Below, one piece after another: positions 8,384 through 18,100 of a DNA stretch of 64,000 bases. The stretch comes from Ruminococcus sp. (lineage in GTDB: Bacteria; Bacillota; Clostridia; Oscillospirales; Ruminococcaceae), in NCBI GenBank assembly GCA_017542125.1, contig JAFXXU010000031.1:18229-82228 (forward strand). Direction: 5' to 3'. Each line of letters opens with the position of its first letter. Positions within the stretch are counted from its first letter, which is position 1. The notes beneath the pieces were generated by a model that searched no databases, was not told where the DNA came from, and saw only the letters and a list, made by a program, of their open reading frames with translations. The translations under genes and the position numbers were made by a program.

Positions 8384-10726
8384 ATGAAATTCGCTGACGG
8401 ATTTTGGCTCAATCAGAGAGGCTACGAGGTCAATTATATGACCCAGGCTTATGAGATCAAGGAGATCGAGAACGGCTTCCTTGTTGTCGCTACCCCCTTC
8501 TTCGGCAGAGAGAGATATAAGCTCCTCGGCAGCGCCAATCTGGAGATCGCTTATACTTCTACCCAGGAAAACTGCATTAAGGTCAGCATCGTCCACCATA
8601 AGGGCTATGCAGACCACGGCCCCCATTTCGTGCTGAACGAGGGCAGCTTCAAGCCGAAGGTAACGATCACCGAGGGAGAGGCTGTTCTTGAAGCCGGCGA
8701 TACAAAGGTTGTCGTTTCCAGATACAGCTGGAACGTTACCTACTATTATAAGGATAAAAAGCTCACCTCCGGCGGCTGGAGATCTACCGGTGTTATCAAG
8801 GAGAGTGCCTTCAAGCAGCAGACCAGGCTGGCTGTTCAGGCTGACGACACCTTCTGGAGCTTCCCTGCCGATGAGCACCGCACATACATCCGCGAGCAGC
8901 TGGATACTACCGTAGGCGAGTATTTCTACGGCTTCGGCGAGAAGTTCACCACCTTCACCAAGAACGGCCAGAATGTGGAGATCTGGAACGGCGACGGCGG
9001 CACCTGCTCCGATCAGAGCTATAAGTCCGTGCCTTTCTATGTTTCCTCCAGAGGCTACGGAATATTTGTAAACAGCACTGATAAGGTCAGCTTTGAGGTA
9101 TGCTCGGATACGGTTTCCAAGGTCAGCTTTACACTCCCCGGCGAGGCTCTTGAATACTTCGTATTCGGCGGTGAGAACCTCACCGAGGTACTGAAGGGCT
9201 ATACCGATCTTACCGGCAAACCCTCACTGCCTCCCGCTTTCACCTTTGGGCTGTGGCTCACCTCCTCATTTACAACCAGCTATGATGAGGAGACTATCTC
9301 AGGGTTTATCGATGGTATGGCTGAGAGAGATATCCCCCTGCAGGTGTTCCACTTTGATTGCTTCTGGATGAAGGGCCTCGAATGGTGCAACTTTGAGTGG
9401 GACAAGGAACAGTTCCCCGACCCCGAGGGTCTGCTTAAGCGCCTCCACGAGAAGAAGGGCTTAAAGACCTGTGTGTGGATCAATCCCTATGTGGGTCAGC
9501 GCTCCAGACTTTTTGACGAGGGTATGGCAGGCGGATACTTCATCAAGAACAAGGACGGCTCAGTATTCCAGTGCGACGAGTGGCAGCCCGGTATGGCTAT
9601 CGTAGACTTCACCAATCCCGCCGCCTGCGAGTGGTACGCCGGGTACCTGAGAATGCTCTGCGAGATGGGCGTTGATACATTCAAGACCGATTTCGGTGAG
9701 CGCATCCCCACCCGCGACGTAGTCTACTTCGACGGCTCCGACCCCATAAAGATGCATAACTTCTACACCTATCTCTACAACCAGACGGTGTTCAATGTCC
9801 TGAAAGAATACTACGGCGAGAACAAGGCTTGCCTGTTCGCCCGTTCTGCAACAGCCGGCGGTCAGAAGTTCCCCGTTCACTGGGGCGGCGACTGCTCCGG
9901 CAACTACAACTCCATGGCAGAGGTCGTCAGAGGCTGCCTGAGCCTGTGTATCTCCGGCTTCGGTTATACCAGCCACGATATGGCCGGCTTTGAAGCTACC
10001 GCAACTCCCGATATCTACAAGCGCTGGGCTGCCTTCGGTCTCCTCTCCACCCATTCCAGGCTCCACGGCAATCAGAGCTACCGCGTGCCCTGGCTGTTTG
10101 ATGAGGAGAGCTGCGACGTGCTCCGCTTCTTCACCAACACCAAGGGCAAGCTGATGCCTTATCTCTGGGCTCAGGCCATTAAGACCCACGAAGTGGGCGT
10201 TACGATGATGAGAGCTATGGTCATCGACTATGCCGACGATCCCGCCTGCCTCACTCTAGACAGACAGTATATGCTGGGCGATAATCTGCTGGTGGCTCCC
10301 GTGCTCAATGAGGAAGGCATTGCACAGTATTATCTTCCCGAGGGCAAGTGGACTGATATCATCACCGGAAAGGTATTTGAGGGCGGCAAGTGGTACACCC
10401 ACAAGTGCAGCTATTTTGAGATTCCCGCGCTGGCTAAGCCCAACAGCATACTCCCCTTCGGTAACTTCACCAGAGATTTTGAGTATGACTACCTGGACGG
10501 CACCACCTTTAAGATCTACGAGCTTGAAGACGGCAAGAACGCCGTATGCCCGATCTATAACGTTGAGGGCGAGAAGGTATTCGAGCTCAAGGCTGTCAGA
10601 AAGGGCAATATGATCGAGTGCGAATACACAGCGGCAAAGGCCTCCTTCCGCATCGAGATCGCATCCACCGACAAGGCTGTAGACGTCACCCCGACTACCG
10701 CGGGCAAGGTCATTATTGAGCTTTAA
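8384..10726 (+). CDS. yicI: GH31 alpha-xylosidase (YicI type)
   Basis: This 780-residue cytoplasmic enzyme would release alpha-xylose from xyloglucan oligosaccharides such as isoprimeverose. Start ATG 8384 was chosen since GGAGGT (8371-8376) is 7 nt upstream; the ATG at 8378 is too close. The sequence follows E. coli YicI along its whole length. The nucleophile is Asp436 in FKTDFGERIP and the acid/base is Asp503 in HWGGDC. The FHFDCFWMK block (322-330) contains the Cys-Phe pair that marks alpha-xylosidases among GH31 enzymes. A cre-like operator upstream suggests catabolite control. Together with the GH3 enzymes it points to hemicellulose use. Confidence 0.95.
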   Translation: MKFADGFWLNQRGYEVNYMTQAYEIKEIENGFLVVATPFFGRERYKLLGSANLEIAYTSTQENCIKVSIVHHKGYADHGPHFVLNEGSFKPKVTITEGEAVLEAGDTKVVVSRYSWNVTYYYKDKKLTSGGWRSTGVIKESAFKQQTRLAVQADDTFWSFPADEHRTYIREQLDTTVGEYFYGFGEKFTTFTKNGQNVEIWNGDGGTCSDQSYKSVPFYVSSRGYGIFVNSTDKVSFEVCSDTVSKVSFTLPGEALEYFVFGGENLTEVLKGYTDLTGKPSLPPAFTFGLWLTSSFTTSYDEETISGFIDGMAERDIPLQVFHFDCFWMKGLEWCNFEWDKEQFPDPEGLLKRLHEKKGLKTCVWINPYVGQRSRLFDEGMAGGYFIKNKDGSVFQCDEWQPGMAIVDFTNPAACEWYAGYLRMLCEMGVDTFKTDFGERIPTRDVVYFDGSDPIKMHNFYTYLYNQTVFNVLKEYYGENKACLFARSATAGGQKFPVHWGGDCSGNYNSMAEVVRGCLSLCISGFGYTSHDMAGFEATATPDIYKRWAAFGLLSTHSRLHGNQSYRVPWLFDEESCDVLRFFTNTKGKLMPYLWAQAIKTHEVGVTMMRAMVIDYADDPACLTLDRQYMLGDNLLVAPVLNEEGIAQYYLPEGKWTDIITGKVFEGGKWYTHKCSYFEIPALAKPNSILPFGNFTRDFEYDYLDGTTFKIYELEDGKNAVCPIYNVEGEKVFELKAVRKGNMIECEYTAAKASFRIEIASTDKAVDVTPTTAGKVIIEL

Positions 10727-10735
10727 TATGTATTT

Positions 10736-10773
10736 AACCCGGCATTCCCTTAAATGGGGATGTCGGGTTTTAC
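10736..10773 (+). terminator. Terminator after the alpha-xylosidase gene
   Basis: A 14-bp stem (10736-10749 with 10755-10768, two G-U pairs) ends in a GGGTTTTA tail. Confidence 0.8.
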
Positions 10774-10804
10774 ACATAAGTACACGGTAACTGAGCGATA
10801 GGCC

Positions 10805-10833
10805 TTGACCTCTCGCTCAAAATATAGTATAAT
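10805..10833 (+). promoter_or_regulatory. Promoter of nadE
   Basis: TTGACC (10805-10810), a 17-bp spacer and TATAAT (10828-10833). Confidence 0.82.
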
Positions 10834-10857
10834 AAGAAAAAACGGAGGGATATGCCT

Positions 10858-11610
10858 ATGTATCAATTTGATGTGAAGCAAACCACCAAGGACATTGTAG
10901 CCTGGGTCAAGGATCAGTTTGAAAAGACCGCTACCCCGGAGACCAAGGCTGTTATCGGGATCTCAGGCGGCAAGGACAGCTCTGTTGCTGCGGCAGTATG
11001 CGTTGAGGCGCTGGGCAAGGACAGAGTTATCGGCGTGCTGATGCCCCAGGGCGAGCAGGCTGATATCGATTGCGCCAGGCTGCTGATGGACCATCTCGGG
11101 ATCAAGAGCTATGAGATAAACGTGGGTGAGAGCGTTGAAGCTGTAAAGAAAGCCGTCGGCGGAGCTATGGAGCTTGCCGAGGGCGCGAAGATCAACACCC
11201 CTCCCCGTATCAGGATGACGGTGCTTTATGCCGTAGCTGCGTGTGTAAACGGAAGAGTCTGCAACACCTGCAATGCCTCGGAGGATTATGTGGGCTACTC
11301 CACCAAGTACGGTGATGCTGCCGGCGACTTCTCTCCCCTTTCCGACCTGACCGTTACCGAGGTCATTGCCATAGGCGACGAGTTGGGTCTGCCCTACGAG
11401 CTGACCCACAAGGTGCCCATCGACGGTCTCTGCGGCAAGACGGACGAGGACAATCTTGGCTTCACCTATGCTATGCTTGACCAATATATCCGCGGGCTTA
11501 CCGATCTTTCCGATCAGCCGGAGATCAGGGACAACATCGAGCGCCGCCACCGCGCAAATCTCCACAAGCTGAGGCTTATGCCAAAGTTCGTTTACGAGCC
11601 GGAGAAATAA
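10858..11610 (+). CDS. nadE: NH3-dependent NAD+ synthetase NadE
   Basis: NadE amidates nicotinic acid adenine dinucleotide to NAD+ using ATP and ammonia. The protein is about 250 residues, the length of the ammonia-dependent form; no glutaminase domain is present. The ATP-pyrophosphatase P-loop GISGGKDSS lies around residues 36-44. NTCNASEDYVGYSTKYGDAAGDF-type substrate residues are present around 140-162. ATG 10858 was preferred (GGAGGG 8 nt upstream); an ATG at 10852 adds two residues. It works in the same pathway as the nearby nadA but has its own promoter. Confidence 0.94.
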   Translation: MYQFDVKQTTKDIVAWVKDQFEKTATPETKAVIGISGGKDSSVAAAVCVEALGKDRVIGVLMPQGEQADIDCARLLMDHLGIKSYEINVGESVEAVKKAVGGAMELAEGAKINTPPRIRMTVLYAVAACVNGRVCNTCNASEDYVGYSTKYGDAAGDFSPLSDLTVTEVIAIGDELGLPYELTHKVPIDGLCGKTDEDNLGFTYAMLDQYIRGLTDLSDQPEIRDNIERRHRANLHKLRLMPKFVYEPEK

Positions 11611-11612
11611 GA

Positions 11613-11648
11613 TAAAAAATCGCATCACTGCCCAAGCGGTGATGCGAT
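11613..11648. terminator. Bidirectional terminator between nadE and the DUF1508 gene
   Basis: A 13-bp stem (11619-11631 with 11636-11648, one G-U pair) with a CCAA loop lies between convergent genes. On the minus strand it is followed by TTTTTTA, on the plus strand by CTCCTTT. Confidence 0.87.
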
Positions 11649-11664
11649 CTCCTTTGTACGGGGT

Positions 11665-12048
11665 TTACTTAGCAGCCTCGGGAAGCTCGATAGGAGCATC
11701 AGCTGCGTTCTTCTTGACGCTTTCGATACCGTTCTTGCAGGCAGCCTTGGTGGTGTAGCCCTCGGAAGCGCAGATGACCTGACCGTTGGTAGCCTTCAGA
11801 CGGAAGCGGAACTCGCCCTTCTTGTCGTTGTAGATCTCAAATTTCGGGCACTTTTCGGTGGTGTAGCCTTCAACTGTCTGATCCTCAACGTTTGCAACGG
11901 GTGCATTTTTGGAAACGCTTTCGCAGCCGTTCTTGCAGCTTGCAAGAGAATTATATACCTCGCCGCCGATAGCAATGATCTCGCCGTTGCCTGCCTTCAG
12001 ACTAAAGGTATAACCCGTCTTGGTTTCCTTGATAACAAACTTGCCCAT
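11665..12048 (-). CDS. DUF1508 (YegP-like) protein with two tandem repeats
   Basis: This 127-residue protein consists of two copies of the small DUF1508 beta-beta-alpha module (about 3-55 and 65-120). Each has a [KE]FxI...GxxxFxLKAxNGxxI strand pair and a CKNGxESVxKNA helix. The family is widespread and its biochemical role is unsettled. The start is ATG 12048; a longer frame upstream lacks a ribosome site and would cross the promoter. It is transcribed alone. Confidence 0.9.
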   Translation of the reverse strand: MGKFVIKETKTGYTFSLKAGNGEIIAIGGEVYNSLASCKNGCESVSKNAPVANVEDQTVEGYTTEKCPKFEIYNDKKGEFRFRLKATNGQVICASEGYTTKAACKNGIESVKKNAADAPIELPEAAK

Positions 12049-12093
12049 AATAATTGACCTGCCTTTCAAATAAAAATATATTTGTCTGAGTAT

Positions 12094-12122
12094 ATTATAA
12101 TACAATCCGCAGGATTTGTCAA
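12094..12122 (-). promoter_or_regulatory. Promoter of the DUF1508 gene
   Basis: TTGACA (12122-12117) and TATAAT (12099-12094) on the minus strand with a 17-bp spacer: full consensus. Confidence 0.9.
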
Positions 12123-12189
12123 GAATTTTTAAAAAAATGCTTGTTTTTTATTCCAAATCCACAAAGATTATTATCTCATTTCTGTGAAA

Positions 12190-12225
12190 AAAGCATCTTC
12201 CCCGGTTTGGCGGGAAAGATGCTTT
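12190..12225 (-). terminator. Terminator of the hypothetical 399-residue gene
   Basis: The inverted repeat 12190-12203 / 12212-12225 (one bulged A) lies just after the stop codon at 12233 and ends in TTTTTT on the minus strand. Confidence 0.82.
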
Positions 12226-12232
12226 ATCTGTA

Positions 12233-13432
12233 TCAATCAAGTATATAATCCGCGGGGTATCGGAATTTAAGCTCCTTGATAAAGATGTCATTGATCTCAG
12301 CGCCGTTCTGGACAGCTTCGTTGACCGCAGAGAAAAGAGAGCTCATCCTGAGGATATTCATCGAGAGATCGTTTGTGGGAGCCTTCTCGTTGAGATACAT
12401 CCCTACGCCCTGCTCGATATACCCGAAGATGCGAAGCTGAGACTTTTTCAGAGTGATCTCGGCATCACCCAGCATAAGCTTAAGGTCATCACCCTGGCGA
12501 AGCCCAAGCAGACGGCAGGTATAGATCTCGGGTATCATAGCGCGGAGCTCGTGGGCGAGTGTTGCGTGAGGCATACAAAGCTCGCGGATGTTCTTCATAG
12601 CAATATCATGGGTGCGTTCGCTTGTGACCTTCCCCAGCAGCTCGATAGACTTGCAGGCAAGGGAAATGACCTTCTCCGGCGGGACGGGAGTGTTTGTGGA
12701 CTCTCTGTCCTCATCCAGCAGGAGAATGAACTGCTTCTCGGAATGGAAGCGCTGCCTGTTCTGCCAGAGCTCGGTATAGGCGTAGAGCCTCTTGCTCAGC
12801 TCGGGCATTACCGCGCCGTTGATCCTTACCTCGCAGCTGACCTCATCGTTGTAGCATACGGCATAAAGCTTTAACCAATAGGCTTTCTTTGCACCGAGAT
12901 ATTCCGGCAGCTGCTTTTCTATGATACTGAACAGATCCACCTGTTCGTGGTCGCAGGCACCGATAGAATAAGTGAGCGCCGTGCAGGAGCGGCGAAAGGT
13001 TCTGTCCCTGCCGCCGTATTCTGCGGTAACGGTATGATCCCCCTCACAGCCGAAGGCTGTCAGCACGCTGTAAAGCACCACAGTTATGAACTGTTCGGTA
13101 CAGCTTGCCACAGCAGCGGAGGCATCGGGGCCCATTCCCTGTGAATACTCGCAGAGTGGCTCGTCAAACAGGTCGTGGGTGATGAAAAACAGCATCTCTG
13201 CGGAATATGTGGTCTTGGTCTCCTCCAGGCGCTGGAGCGTGCAGGATATGATAAGCCCGAACTTACCCAGCTCGATACGGTCGTTGAAGCGGCAGGGCTC
13301 GAATTCATCACTGAGTTTATTGATTATCGTATCATATGCGACAGATGCAAACTCATCGCTGGTATCGCCGTTTATAACCTGCTCGCCGTCATATCTGGCA
13401 GAGGAAAGGCTGCGCAGCTTCGACAAGCTCAT
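12233..13432 (-). CDS. Hypothetical cytoplasmic protein (possibly DUF6348-related N-terminal half)
   Basis: I do not recognise this 399-residue protein with certainty. It has no signal peptide or membrane segment. The first 150 residues show alternating strands and a HDLFDEPLCEYSQGMG block resembling DUF6348-type proteins. The remainder is mixed alpha/beta with no catalytic motif I can name. It begins at ATG 13432 after GAAGGGAG; a GTG one codon earlier is an alternative. It follows a small membrane protein gene by 12 bp, so the two are probably cotranscribed. Confidence 0.7.
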   Translation of the reverse strand: MSLSKLRSLSSARYDGEQVINGDTSDEFASVAYDTIINKLSDEFEPCRFNDRIELGKFGLIISCTLQRLEETKTTYSAEMLFFITHDLFDEPLCEYSQGMGPDASAAVASCTEQFITVVLYSVLTAFGCEGDHTVTAEYGGRDRTFRRSCTALTYSIGACDHEQVDLFSIIEKQLPEYLGAKKAYWLKLYAVCYNDEVSCEVRINGAVMPELSKRLYAYTELWQNRQRFHSEKQFILLLDEDRESTNTPVPPEKVISLACKSIELLGKVTSERTHDIAMKNIRELCMPHATLAHELRAMIPEIYTCRLLGLRQGDDLKLMLGDAEITLKKSQLRIFGYIEQGVGMYLNEKAPTNDLSMNILRMSSLFSAVNEAVQNGAEINDIFIKELKFRYPADYILD

Positions 13433-13444
13433 CACTCCCTTCGG

Positions 13445-13978
13445 TCATTGGATAAATGTCTTTACAAGCCAGTCCCTCAGAGGACTTGAAATGGCAAATA
13501 CAAGGAAATACACCAGCAGGACACATAGCAGTATCCGTTTGGCAAGTGTGATCTTCGGGGTATCCTCACGCTCGCTGTTATGGAGCGAATAGGCGATAAT
13601 TAGCAGGAACCCGGGAATGATCAGAAACAAGGGCTTTTTCATCAGTACAACTACATTCTCAAAGCCCCTCCCGATATACGGTGAGATCACCGGCATCAGA
13701 GCTGTGGTGACAAGCAGCATTATTATCAGAGGCAGGAAATAGTATCTAAGCTTGAAGCCAGCCTCTTTCCACCGCGGTATAAGAAAAATGCTGACCAGTA
13801 TCATCCACACAAGCAGACCGTTGGCGGCGATAAAAGCCGCAGGAGTGGTGATCAGCAGGAAGGAAAGCTCAGCTACTATCAGAAACCGTATGTATATAGC
13901 GATTATCTCCTTGCGGGCTTTTGGTATATCGTAGGAGGTGGAAAGGTAAAGCTCCAGCAGCCGGATATGCTTTATCAA
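13445..13978 (-). CDS. Hypothetical four-helix membrane protein
   Basis: This 177-residue protein has about four hydrophobic segments (roughly 28-50, 51-70, 80-100, 118-135) and a possible fifth near the C-terminus. There are no recognisable motifs. It lies between the deoxyinosine glycosylase gene and the hypothetical 399-residue gene, with short gaps (12 bp on each side). Function unknown. Confidence 0.7.
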   Translation of the reverse strand: MIKHIRLLELYLSTSYDIPKARKEIIAIYIRFLIVAELSFLLITTPAAFIAANGLLVWMILVSIFLIPRWKEAGFKLRYYFLPLIIMLLVTTALMPVISPYIGRGFENVVVLMKKPLFLIIPGFLLIIAYSLHNSEREDTPKITLAKRILLCVLLVYFLVFAISSPLRDWLVKTFIQ

Positions 13979-13990
13979 CTGTCTCCCCTC

Positions 13991-14488
13991 CTATTTCAAG
14001 TCGTCAAGGATAACGCTCCACGCCTTCAAGAGCTTTTCAAAGCTCCAGGCGGCATTAGCCGGGCTGGTGGAGGGCAGCTTGACCGCCTCCCTGCCTGTGA
14101 TCGGCTTCTGCCAGCGCTCATAGATATCGAAAGCCTTGCTGCCGTTCAGGAATATCCTGCGGATATCCGCATTATCCAGGATCAGCGATAGCTGCGTGGG
14201 GGTCACGTTCCGTATGGAAGCATCGCTGGAGCCGGAGATATCACATTCGGCTATAACGTCCCAGACAGCTATCCTGTTTGAGAGCAGCAGGAGCTTTTTA
14301 TCCTCTGTCGTCTCAGGCAGGGGGCTTTTGCAGAGAGATGAGATGACTCTCCAGAAGCGGTTCTGCGGGTGGCCGTAATAGAAGCTCTGCTCTCTTGACT
14401 TTACACTGGGCAGGCTGCCGAGTATAAGGATCCTGCTGTTTTTATCATAGACAGGCTCAAATTCGTGTTTGATACGGATACGCTCCAT
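13991..14488 (-). CDS. DNA-deoxyinosine glycosylase (uracil-DNA glycosylase superfamily)
   Basis: This 165-residue protein belongs to the Mug-like branch of the UDG fold that removes hypoxanthine (deamination product of adenine) from DNA. The first motif GSLPSVKSREQSFYYGHPQN (about 29-48) contains the active-site loop with the family's Asn, and the second motif LPSTSPANA (about 138-146) is the DNA-contact loop. The length matches the family. It is probably cotranscribed with the two downstream hypothetical genes. Confidence 0.87.
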   Translation of the reverse strand: MERIRIKHEFEPVYDKNSRILILGSLPSVKSREQSFYYGHPQNRFWRVISSLCKSPLPETTEDKKLLLLSNRIAVWDVIAECDISGSSDASIRNVTPTQLSLILDNADIRRIFLNGSKAFDIYERWQKPITGREAVKLPSTSPANAAWSFEKLLKAWSVILDDLK

Positions 14489-14501
14489 CGTTCCTCCAAA
14501 A

Positions 14502-14529
14502 AAAGCCGAAGCGTTAAAGCTTCGGCTTT
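14502..14529 (-). terminator. Terminator of the prepilin gene
   Basis: AAAGCCGAAGC (14502-14512) pairs with GCTTCGGCTTT (14519-14529); a run of T follows on the minus strand. Confidence 0.88.
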
Positions 14530-14533
14530 CTGC

Positions 14534-15031
14534 TTATGTTAAGCTCGGTCGGTTATCGTCTGACCACTTATCGCTGTTGAGCAGCGAACCCAGCTTCACC
14601 ATCGCTACATCCGGATTGTCGGCAGGATTGGGATACTGCCCGACGATCGTATCGCTGTCCTTATCCTCTGCCCACTGAGCACAGGCGATCTTCTTCTCGG
14701 GAGTGATATCCCAGCAGACATAGCCGGTGTTGATACCGTTATCACCGAGAGCGATCAGCGCAGCCTTCTCAAGATCATTATCTTCATCAAGAGATTTAAC
14801 GGCTACAGGCGTATGCTTGGCTATGTCAGAGATCTGGCCGTCACTTGTAAGGGACGTTGCAGCATTGTTGAGAGCATTGTAGGCGTTCTTCGCATTGAAA
14901 TTAGCCGCCCTCAGCTTAGACTTCTTGACATACCCGATCATAGACGGAATAAGGATCGCAGCAAGGATGCCAACGATCGCAATGACAACTATGAGCTCTA
15001 CCAAAGTAAAGCCTTTTTGATTGATTTTCAT
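14534..15031 (-). CDS. Type IV prepilin-like protein
   Basis: This 165-residue protein has the class III signal KGFTLVELIVVIAIVGILAA: the prepilin peptidase would cut after Gly8 and methylate Phe, and Glu at mature position 5 is present. A long N-terminal helix and a soluble domain with two cysteines (about 104 and 114) follow. It is monocistronic with a consensus promoter and its own terminator. No pilin assembly ATPase, platform protein or peptidase lies in the window, so the machinery must be elsewhere. It could be a minor pilin or pseudopilin. Confidence 0.9.
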   Translation of the reverse strand: MKINQKGFTLVELIVVIAIVGILAAILIPSMIGYVKKSKLRAANFNAKNAYNALNNAATSLTSDGQISDIAKHTPVAVKSLDEDNDLEKAALIALGDNGINTGYVCWDITPEKKIACAQWAEDKDSDTIVGQYPNPADNPDVAMVKLGSLLNSDKWSDDNRPSLT

Positions 15032-15058
15032 AATATTACCTCCTCACTTCCCGCTTAT

Positions 15059-15087
15059 ATTATATCAGCTTTAAATGTATTTGTCAA
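15059..15087 (-). promoter_or_regulatory. Promoter of the prepilin gene
   Basis: TTGACA (15087-15082), 17 bp, TATAAT (15064-15059) on the minus strand; full consensus. Confidence 0.9.
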
Positions 15088-15156
15088 TATATTACTCTAA
15101 TCGTTTTTAACTACATTGAAATTTTACAAAATATTAATATATGGCAGGAAGCAAAA

Positions 15157-15181
15157 AAGCATCTGCGAAATGCAGATGCTT
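15157..15181 (-). terminator. Terminator of carAB
   Basis: A 10-bp stem AAGCATCTGC/GCAGATGCTT with a GAAAT loop sits 12 bp after the carB-dapF stop; TTTTTTG follows on the minus strand. Confidence 0.9.
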
Positions 15182-15193
15182 CTTTTACTATAA

Positions 15194-18100
15194 TCAAACG
15201 ATAATGCTTCCTGAATAAACCGTTACCGCGTCGCCAGACATATAGACTGCGTCATCGGAATACCTGACTACAAGGTCGCCGCCCTTCAGCTTGACGATGA
15301 TATCGGTATCCTTCTTGCAGTAGCCGTTGAGGACAGCTGCAACTGTGGCAGCGCAGGCACCTGTTCCGCAGGCCCAGGTCTCGCCGGAGCCGCGCTCCCA
15401 TACTCTCATCTTGAGAGTTCTGTCGTCAATGACCTTGATGAACTCGGTATTGACTCTCTCGGGGAAAATGCTGTCGAACTCAAACTTGGGTCCGAGCTTT
15501 TCGATGTCAATGCCGTCGATGTTGTTCATAAAGACTACCGCGTGAGGATTGCCCATTGATACGCAGGTGATCTTATACTCCTCGTCGGCGATATTTACCC
15601 AGCGGTCAACAACTGCGCCGTTGTTGTTGGGTTCCAGAGCCACGGGGATCTGCTTGGGATCGAGCACCGGCTTGCCCATATTGACTACAGCGCCGTTTAC
15701 CTCGCCGTAATGACGGGTGAGGTCGATCTTCATTATGCCGCTGAGGGTCTCAATGGTGAAACTGTCGCTGTCAACGAGGCCGTTGTCTCTCATAAACTTG
15801 GCTACGCAGCGGATGCCGTTGCCGCACATCTTGCCCTCGGAGCCGTCGAGGTTGAATATCCTCATCTTTCCTGCTGCAACATCCGATCTCTCGATAAGGA
15901 TAACTCCGTCGCCGCCGATGCCGAAATGCCTGTCGGAAAGCTTGAGAGCCAGACCTTCAGGATTGTCGATCTTCTGATCGAAGCAGTTGAAGTAGATATA
16001 GTCGTTGCCGCAGCCCTGCATCTTGGTGAAATCAAGGCGCTTCTTCTCGGTGCGCATATTGTTGATGTCAACGATCTCGGTATTATCCTCGGTGAACTTG
16101 CTCCTGATGGAGGATGCGATAGCGTTGGCAGTATCGATAGAGGTCAGGCAGGGGATGTTTCTCTCGACAGTCTTTCTTCTGATCTTTACGGAATCCCTGG
16201 TGGGGATACGGCCCTTGGAGGAGGTGGAGATAACATAAGCGATCTTACCGCTCTCGATAAGGGTGAGGGTGTTCTCGTCAGCCTCGTGAATCTTGGCTAC
16301 TGCCTCGCAGGGAACGCCGTGCTCGGAGAGCACCTGAGCAGTGCCCTTGGTAGCATAGATCTTGAAGCCCAGGTCATAGAATGCCTTGGCGGTCTGGGGG
16401 ATCTCACGCTTATCGGTATCTCTTACGGTGATGAGAACTCCGCCCTTGTTGCCGAGCTTATAGCCGGCAGCAGTCAGACCCTTATAGAGGGACTCTTCCA
16501 GAGTGGAAGCTACTGCAAGCACCTCACCGGTGGACTTCATCTCGGGGCCCAGGTGGTTATCAACGTCGATGAGCTTCTCGAAGGAGAATACCGGCACCTT
16601 GACAGCCACATAAGGCGAATTGGGATAGAGTCCGGTACCGAAGCCCATATCGGCAAGCTTTTCACCCAGCATAGCTCTGGTGGCGAGATCTACCATGGGA
16701 ACGCCCGTTACCTTTGAGATATAAGGAATGGTTCTGGACGAGCGGGGATTTACCTCAATAACATAAAGCTCGTCCTGATAGATAAGATACTGGATGTTTA
16801 CAAGTCCCTTGGTGTTTAAGGAGACCGCCAGCTTCTTAGAGCAGTCGATGATGCGCTCGATCATCTTGTCGGAAACGTTCCAGGCGGGATATACGGCGAT
16901 AGAGTCACCGGAATGAATGCCTGCACGCTCGATATGCTCCATGATACCGGGGATAAGGATATCCTCGCCGTCGCAGATCGCATCTACCTCCAGCTCGGGA
17001 CCCATAAGGTACTTATCAATGAGCACAGGGTTCTCGATGCCCTGATTGAGGATGATAGCCATATACTCCTTGATATCGGCATCGTTAAAGGCGATGATCA
17101 TGTTCTGACCGCCGAGAACGTAGGAGGGTCTCATCAGCACGGGATACTCGATCCTGTTGGCTACCTCGAGAGCTTCCTCGGTAGTCATAACGGTGAAGCC
17201 CTGGGGACGCTTGATCTTGTGGAGCTCCAGCAGCTCGTCGAAACGCTCTCTGTCCTCCGCAGCGTCGATGGAATCGGGGGGAGTACCCAGGATGTTAACG
17301 CCCTGAGCGGCAAGATACTTGGTCAGCTTGATAGCTGTCTGTCCGCCGAAGGCCACTACAACGCCGTAGGGCTTCTCAATGCGGATGATATTCATAACGT
17401 CCTCATTGGTGAGGGGCTCGAAATAAAGTCTGTCTGCGGTATCGAAGTCGGTGGAAACGGTCTCGGGGTTGTTGTTTACGATAACAACGTCGAAGCCTCT
17501 CTCCTTAAGAGCCCATACGCAGTGAACGGAGGCGTAGTCGAACTCGATGCCCTGGCCTATTCTGATAGGACCGGAACCGAATACGATAACGGTCTTGTTG
17601 CCGGTATGAACCGACTTGATGAACTCCTCAGCTTCGTCCTCGCTGTCATAGGTGGAGTAGAAGTAAGGGGTCTGAGCTGCGAACTCAGCAGCACAGGTAT
17701 CAACCATTTTATATACAGCGTGGAGGGGCTTGGTAACAGCCTCGCCGGAAAGCTTCTCGATGACCTTATCGGGGAAGCCCAGCTTCTTTGCCTGATGGTA
17801 GGTCTCATAGGAGACATTACCCTTTTCAAGCTCTCTCTCCATAGCGATGAGGTTCAGCAGCTTATAGGTGAACCACTTGTCGATCTTGGTGATATCGAAG
17901 ATCTCCTCGGGAGTAACACCGCGGCGGAGAGCCTCATATACAACGAACAGACGCTCATCGTTGCAATCGTGGAGCTTGGCTCTGATCTCATCGTCGGACA
18001 TAGCCTCGTGCTTGGGAGAGCGGAGACTGTCGTGGCCGATCTCGGCACCTCTTACAGCCTTCATCATAGCCTGCTCAAAGGATGTACCGATGGACATTAC

